This document shows, piece by piece, positions 59,693-64,000 of a stretch of DNA of 64,000 nucleotides. Position 1 is the stretch's first letter; each line of letters begins with the position of its first letter. Source of the stretch: Alnus glutinosa (lineage: Eukaryota; Streptophyta; Magnoliopsida; Fagales; Betulaceae); assembly GCF_958979055.1 (NCBI RefSeq), contig NC_084896.1, positions 6,700,501 to 6,764,500 on the forward strand. The letters are read 5' to 3'. Below the pieces are notes generated by a model. The model had not been told where the DNA came from, searched no databases, and saw nothing but the letters and a program-made list of their open reading frames with translations. Both the position numbers and the translations under genes were made by a program.

Positions 59693-60568
59693 ATGAAAGG
59701 GGTTCCTAATTTCGTTGTAACTTTGTCACTGATGGCCTTGGCATGCTCCGTTGCCACTGCCTATGATCCGGCTCCTCTGCAAGACTTTTGTGTTGCTGTG
59801 AACAGTTCCACTCAGGCTGGTATGTACACATTCTTCATCTTCTTGTTCTTATTATCATGTTCTTTTGAAGTCATTTGATGCATCTCGATTGTTTAATTTT
59901 CTCTCGTCATTGGGATCTACATGTCAATGTAAATATGATAGGAGGGATTACTTAACTGGGCCTGTTTAATTTCTGCATCAAAGGCTATAAACCAATGTCT
60001 TGCGTGACATTAACAAAGTTTTATTTGTGCAGTATTTGTGAATGGAAAATTTTGCAAGGACCCAAAGCTTGTCAATGCTAGTGATTTCTTCTTTCAAGGA
60101 CTAAACATTCCCAGAAACACTACAAATCAACTTGGGTCGAATGTCACTCTTTTGACTGTGGATGACATATTTGGCCTCAATACACTGGGTATGTCCATAG
60201 CTCGCTTAGACTTTGCACCGTACGGCCTAAATCAACCCCATATTCATCCTCGTGCCTCAGAGATTTTAGTAGTCTTACAGGGTACTTTGTACGTTGGCTT
60301 TGTCACATCGGATAACCGCCTCATCACCAAGACTCTAAACGCAGGAGACCTCTTCGTCTTCCCAATTGGTCTCATTCACTTCCAGCTTAATGTAAGAGCG
60401 ACCAATGCTGTTGCTTTTGCCAGTCTTGGTAGCCAGAATCCTGGGCGCACCAACATAGCAGAGAATGTCTTTGGAGCCAATCCACCTATCAATCCGGATG
60501 TTCTCACCAAGGCCTTCCAATTGGACAAGAATGTGGTTGACTCTCTTCAGAAAAAATTCGCGAGTTAG
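59693..60568 (+). CDS. Germin-like protein B3 (secreted cupin)
   Basis: Exons 59693-59819 and 60033-60568, intron 213 bp, product 220 aa. Signal peptide to about Ala23, Cys33 and Cys50, metal ligands His112, His114, Glu119 and His158, and sequons at Asn37, Asn71 and Asn79. Residues 57 (Asn) and 87 (Asp) differ from B2 and match the exon 2 of B1. It is the only intact GLP gene of unit 3. Predicted secreted Mn-type cupin; activity not assignable from sequence. Confidence 0.95.
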
Positions 60569-61286
60569 AGAACTATATGTAGTAGCCACAATGAATCGTT
60601 AGATTTGGTTTGAATAAAGTTCTCCCGGTTTAATTTAGCTCACATGTTGTAATGTCATAACAATATATAAATGTAATGAAATAAAATGGTTATGAGTGCA
60701 AGCTTTTAAAATGAATATTTCTATGATGCCAAGAATATTGCAACAAAAAAACCATAACAAAAAGGTAATGTGACGACCCTTCTTTTTTTTTTTCTTTTTT
60801 TTTTTATAAAAAAAAAAACAAACAGAAATTGATCATTACAATGACACAACTACTTGTCGCTCAATCAACATACGGTACACATCAGATCCCATAATATGTA
60901 CCTGATATTCAAAGTTACATCTAAGTAGTGAAACATTCAATTATACCTAATCAAAATAGCGGAAAAACACTTTTATAACATAACTGTTAATCATAAAGAG
61001 CCATACATAAGTCTATATGTTTAAGGCTTAAACTTAACATTAATTACATACCAAAAGACTGGCTCTATCAAATACAAGTGTCACGTTGGACACAAACCAA
61101 CAACAAAAGACTAGCAAAATGGGACACCCAAGTCCACACAGCTTCGAAACTAGCGATATGCCTCAGTCGCAGTACCCCAAGTACTGTGCTACGAGGTCAT
61201 CCTCTAGATCCGCTGATCCTACAGCCAAAACATCAGTATTTGCAGGGTTGTGGGGTTAATCACATCCGTAAATGTGAAAGTATGAG
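60569..61286. other. B3 3' UTR and LTR-like debris
   Basis: 3' UTR motif ATGAATCGTTAGAT, then TGTGACGACCC-type repeat DNA, as after B1 and B2, cut off at about 61287 by an LTR fragment. No gene seen. Confidence 0.55.
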
Positions 61287-61495
61287 TTCTCTTTACATAC
61301 CATTTTGTATTCTCTCTATATCCCTATAAATAGGGATGATTTGTATTGTAAATCATTCAAGCAATAAGAGCATAATGTAGCCTTAGGGCTTTACCCTGTG
61401 GATGTAGGTCATAGACCGAACCACGTAAAATTCCTTTGTCTATTTTATTATTCCACAATCTTTATTTGTCATTTGTTTATGTTTTCTATCAGGGA
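61287..61495 (+). mobile_element. Partial LTR (Copia-like), only in unit 3
   Basis: Contains CTATAAATAGGGATG (promoter-like), then CATTCAAGCAATAAGAG (poly(A)-like) and a terminal TTCTATCA, the layout of the 3' part of a short Copia-type LTR. The left end is not identifiable. It sits exactly where LTR debris, the CACGTGGCTAA element and the whole C gene are missing relative to units 1 and 2. Confidence 0.55.
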
Positions 61496-61502
61496 ACATA
61501 TC

Positions 61503-61510
61503 TATTTATA
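61503..61510 (-). promoter_or_regulatory. Orphan promoter of deleted GLP C3
   Basis: TATAAATA on the minus strand with the full gene C upstream block (CATAGACCGGTTC, TGACTCGCGG). The 5' UTR and coding region that should lie to the left are replaced by the LTR fragment. Confidence 0.8.
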
Positions 61511-62721
61511 GCCGCGAGTCAATGAACCGGTCTATGTTTTTCACTAGATGGAGCCTCTAAGACTTGGAAAGCTATCGAATTTTTATTTAGCGGGTGAACC
61601 GGCTGTTATTTAGCCATATGCATTTAGTTTGCAGATATTAGAAATGCAGCCAAATCCGACCACTTCAATTAATTAATGGAATATAATAGTGCAGTTCTAA
61701 TGCTGCTTTCTCCTATTATAAAAAAAAATCATGGCTTAAACTAGAATATAACAACCACGAATGCTTGTCGTTTTGGTAAATTCCAAGGGAGTCGATCTTC
61801 CAATTAATAACATGCAATTTGATAAAGTACTCCTTCAACCACCATGTTTGGGACAGAAATATAATTTACAATATTCTGCCACGATGTTTCATACGCTGAA
61901 TGTCCTTTGGACTTTAGGTTGAATTTTTGTTTGATGAATGACGAGGAGGCATATACCCTGTTGGCCTGTTCTGTGAAGAAAAAAAGTAGCCATTCTCACG
62001 GCCCATCATTTTCATGAGAATAGTCATTCTAAGATTTAAATTATATAATAAAGATTCTATCCCTTATCACATATATACTTTAACACTAAAATTATGTTTG
62101 GTACGTAGTTGCTTTTATTAGGAAATGAAATATACGATAATGATCTAACATTTGGATTAAGGATTCTTGTCACCCATCGAAAATGACTATTTCTTAAATT
62201 GAGGAATAACTTTTCCTCTCAAATGTGAGTCGAATAGCTATTCCTCAATTTCAGGAATAATAATTCTCTCATGAATCATGATAATGACTATTTCATTTTA
62301 TATTCTTCTATTTCTTAATAGAATAGTCATTCTAAGTGTCGAACGTACGTAACCTAAAATATTATATTTCACCTTCTTCTATTTATAATAAAAATTATTT
62401 ATTTTTCTTAACAAAATAGTCATTTTTCTTATATTGTCAATGTGTTCGGTTATTTTTTATTTTTTATTTTTTATTTTTATAGATAAATGTGTTCTATTAT
62501 AAGTATATTACTATTGCTGCCTGCTGGCCGGTGCATGTTAATATATTACTATGCACGCAATACTCGGTCAATTCACGATGTTTTGATTACGTAAGATTTT
62601 GTTCCTAAAATTTAAAAGTTCATAGTTAAATGATTTCTATTTAAAAATACAATTGACCTATTCAGGACCAACTTAAGAATTGATGCCGCATCAATGACGC
62701 GTTCAATCATCATCTTCCTGA
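61511..62721. other. Former upstream region of C3
   Basis: Copy of 20927-22122. No gene seen. Confidence 0.5.
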
Positions 62722-63090
62722 TAATCATCCTAAAATTGTATTATATTTTATTGTTCCTCGTGTACGTGAATCTGTCTACCTGAAAACCCTAATATGACCA
62801 TTTCAATTTATTTATAAATTGTGGAAAATCCAATTAAGGACAACAGTTAACTTTTTCAAAAGAAAAAATGAACAAAGTTTAGAAGCCAATACGGGACGAT
62901 GCATCATCGCCAAAACTTTGATTTTAATATATTTTGTATTTACGCTTTTGCTCTCTCAATAAAAATGATCAGTTCCATCCTTTGGGGCAGGCGTAGTTTT
63001 ACTCGGTTGGAAATACCTTCTAACTCCAACCTCACGATAGAATGAATCATTAGAAAAGCAAAATTGGAGCAACAAGGTACTTAATATATA
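62722..63090. repeat. C-upstream segment (unit 3)
   Basis: Equivalent of 22123-22490. Confidence 0.8.
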
Positions 63091-63578
63091 GAGAAAGCTT
63101 CACTGACCATCCCTGATATTTCATCACTTTTATGTACAATTATATCCTTAAATTTTTAAGAGTATTAATTTAGTATATATATCTTTCAATTTTTTTCAAT
63201 TTTACTCGTCCGTTAGGATTTTCCGTTAAATCCTGTCAAAATTACCAAAATACATTTTTTATTTTATTTTTATTTTTTTTTTAAAAAAAATTAATTATTT
63301 AGGAGTGTGTATTTTTGCAAATTCTGTTAAATCTTGACCAACGGCTAAATCCTTGCAATTTTTGTTTCTTCTTTTTCCTAAAAAAATATAGGGATATTTT
63401 AAAAAATTTGGCACATTTCCGTTATGATTTAATGGAAAATTCAAATAGAGGGGGGAAGTTATAACAAAAAAAAAAAAAAAAGGTGTAAAATGGATACACT
63501 AAATTGACAATTTTTAAAGTTTATGAGTATGATTACAAAAGTGATGAAAGATCAAGGTGGTAAGTGAAGTTTTTCCCC
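63091..63578. mobile_element. Mutator-type MITE (unit 3)
   Basis: Same inverted ends as 22491-22962. Confidence 0.7.
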
Positions 63579-63586
63579 TCTCTCTC

Positions 63587-63643
<57 letters not shown>

Positions 63644-63656
63644 ATATATATATATA
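63577..63656. repeat. (CT)n-(CTAT)n-(TA)n microsatellite, unit 3
   Basis: Longest CTAT run of the three copies. Confidence 0.95.
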
Positions 63657-64000
63657 GGTTGAACATGACTAAGAGGACTTGCTTTTACAAATTATGCATT
63701 TGATTAATAAATCATTTATTTCGTTTTGAGTAGAATTTCATAGTCTCTTGGCTAATTTGGATTGGTCTGGCCTTGGTGATAATCTTTCCTTCGTTAAAAT
63801 CTACTATGTATCACTCCTATTTTGCCTATGACATATATAGATACCCTTTCATACTCGCGGCTCATTTCTTCCTGGGACTTATCATTCGGACTGGGATTTA
63901 CAGTTCAGGTGGTATCTCAAATACAGAAGTAAGAGTTTAACACATGAATGAATAAAATAAAACAATAACAGTGAAGAACTTATAGGAGGCTTTAACTGTT
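63657..64000. other. Start of the next gene A upstream region
   Basis: Matches 23015-23360 and 48464-48807; cut by the window end. No gene seen. Confidence 0.6.

Larger units (their letters stand above)
50582..64000. repeat. Tandem GLP unit 3 (cut by window end)
   Basis: Third repeat, shortened by loss of A exon 2 and all C coding sequence and by a different arrangement between the CACTA element and gene B. It alone keeps the complete CACTA element. The end of the window (64000) corresponds to about 23360 in unit 1, so a further gene A, if present, would start about 1.9 kb beyond the window. Confidence 0.85.

Noticed and set aside
1-64000. Possible tRNA or rRNA genes.
   Set aside because: No cloverleaf-type A and B box pair with acceptor pairing and no conserved rRNA segment was noticed on either strand; a tRNAscan run would settle it.

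Overview
The window is nuclear DNA of a flowering plant, most likely a eudicot. The genes are AT-rich and short, with GT-AG introns, TATAAATA core promoters and germin-like protein (GLP) coding regions. Between them lie plant hAT, CACTA, Mutator-type MITE and LTR-retrotransposon remains. I cannot name the species. No bacterial operon, CRISPR array, tRNA or rRNA gene was seen.

The main structure is a tandem array of three related units: unit 1 at about 1-25120, unit 2 at about 25121-50581, and unit 3 from 50582 past the end of the window. Each unit was built on the same plan: GLP gene A (+), a CACTA transposon carrying a captured xanthine dehydrogenase exon, GLP gene B (+), LTR-type debris, GLP gene C (-), then a MULE-type MITE and microsatellite leading to the next gene A. 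Intact-looking GLP genes are A1 (190-940), A2 (25311-26061), B2 (38620-39495) and B3 (59693-60568). C2 (45393-46295, minus) has an open frame, but two compensating indels scramble a stretch of it and one metal-ligand histidine is replaced by Asn. B1 (13860-14648) lost its promoter, start codon and signal peptide. C1 (20365-20826, minus) lost most of exon 2, its splice donor and its frame. A3 (50772-50986) lost exon 2. C3 is gone except for its promoter near 61503. Each unit has therefore kept a different subset of A, B and C.

Mobile DNA explains much of the difference between units. Unit 1 carries a 4.1-kb hAT element (9630-13769) with terminal inverted repeats, a perfect 8-bp target duplication and a nearly complete transposase gene. 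Unit 2 has the empty site, and unit 3 has what may be an excision scar. Unit 2 carries a 2.6-kb solo LTR (27810-30452) with 5-bp target duplications. The CACTA element is complete only in unit 3 (52681-55273); units 1 and 2 share one truncation, sealed by an inverted LTR fragment. The gene B segment instead groups units 1 and 3, so the array has mosaic ancestry.

The GLPs are predicted secreted single-cupin proteins of 220-224 residues with a cell-wall location. All share one phase-1 intron, a related core promoter and a related 3' UTR motif. A degenerate copy of that promoter, with a transposon end inserted at its TATA box, lies at 18875-18916 and 43796-43838. It suggests a fourth GLP gene that has lost its coding region.
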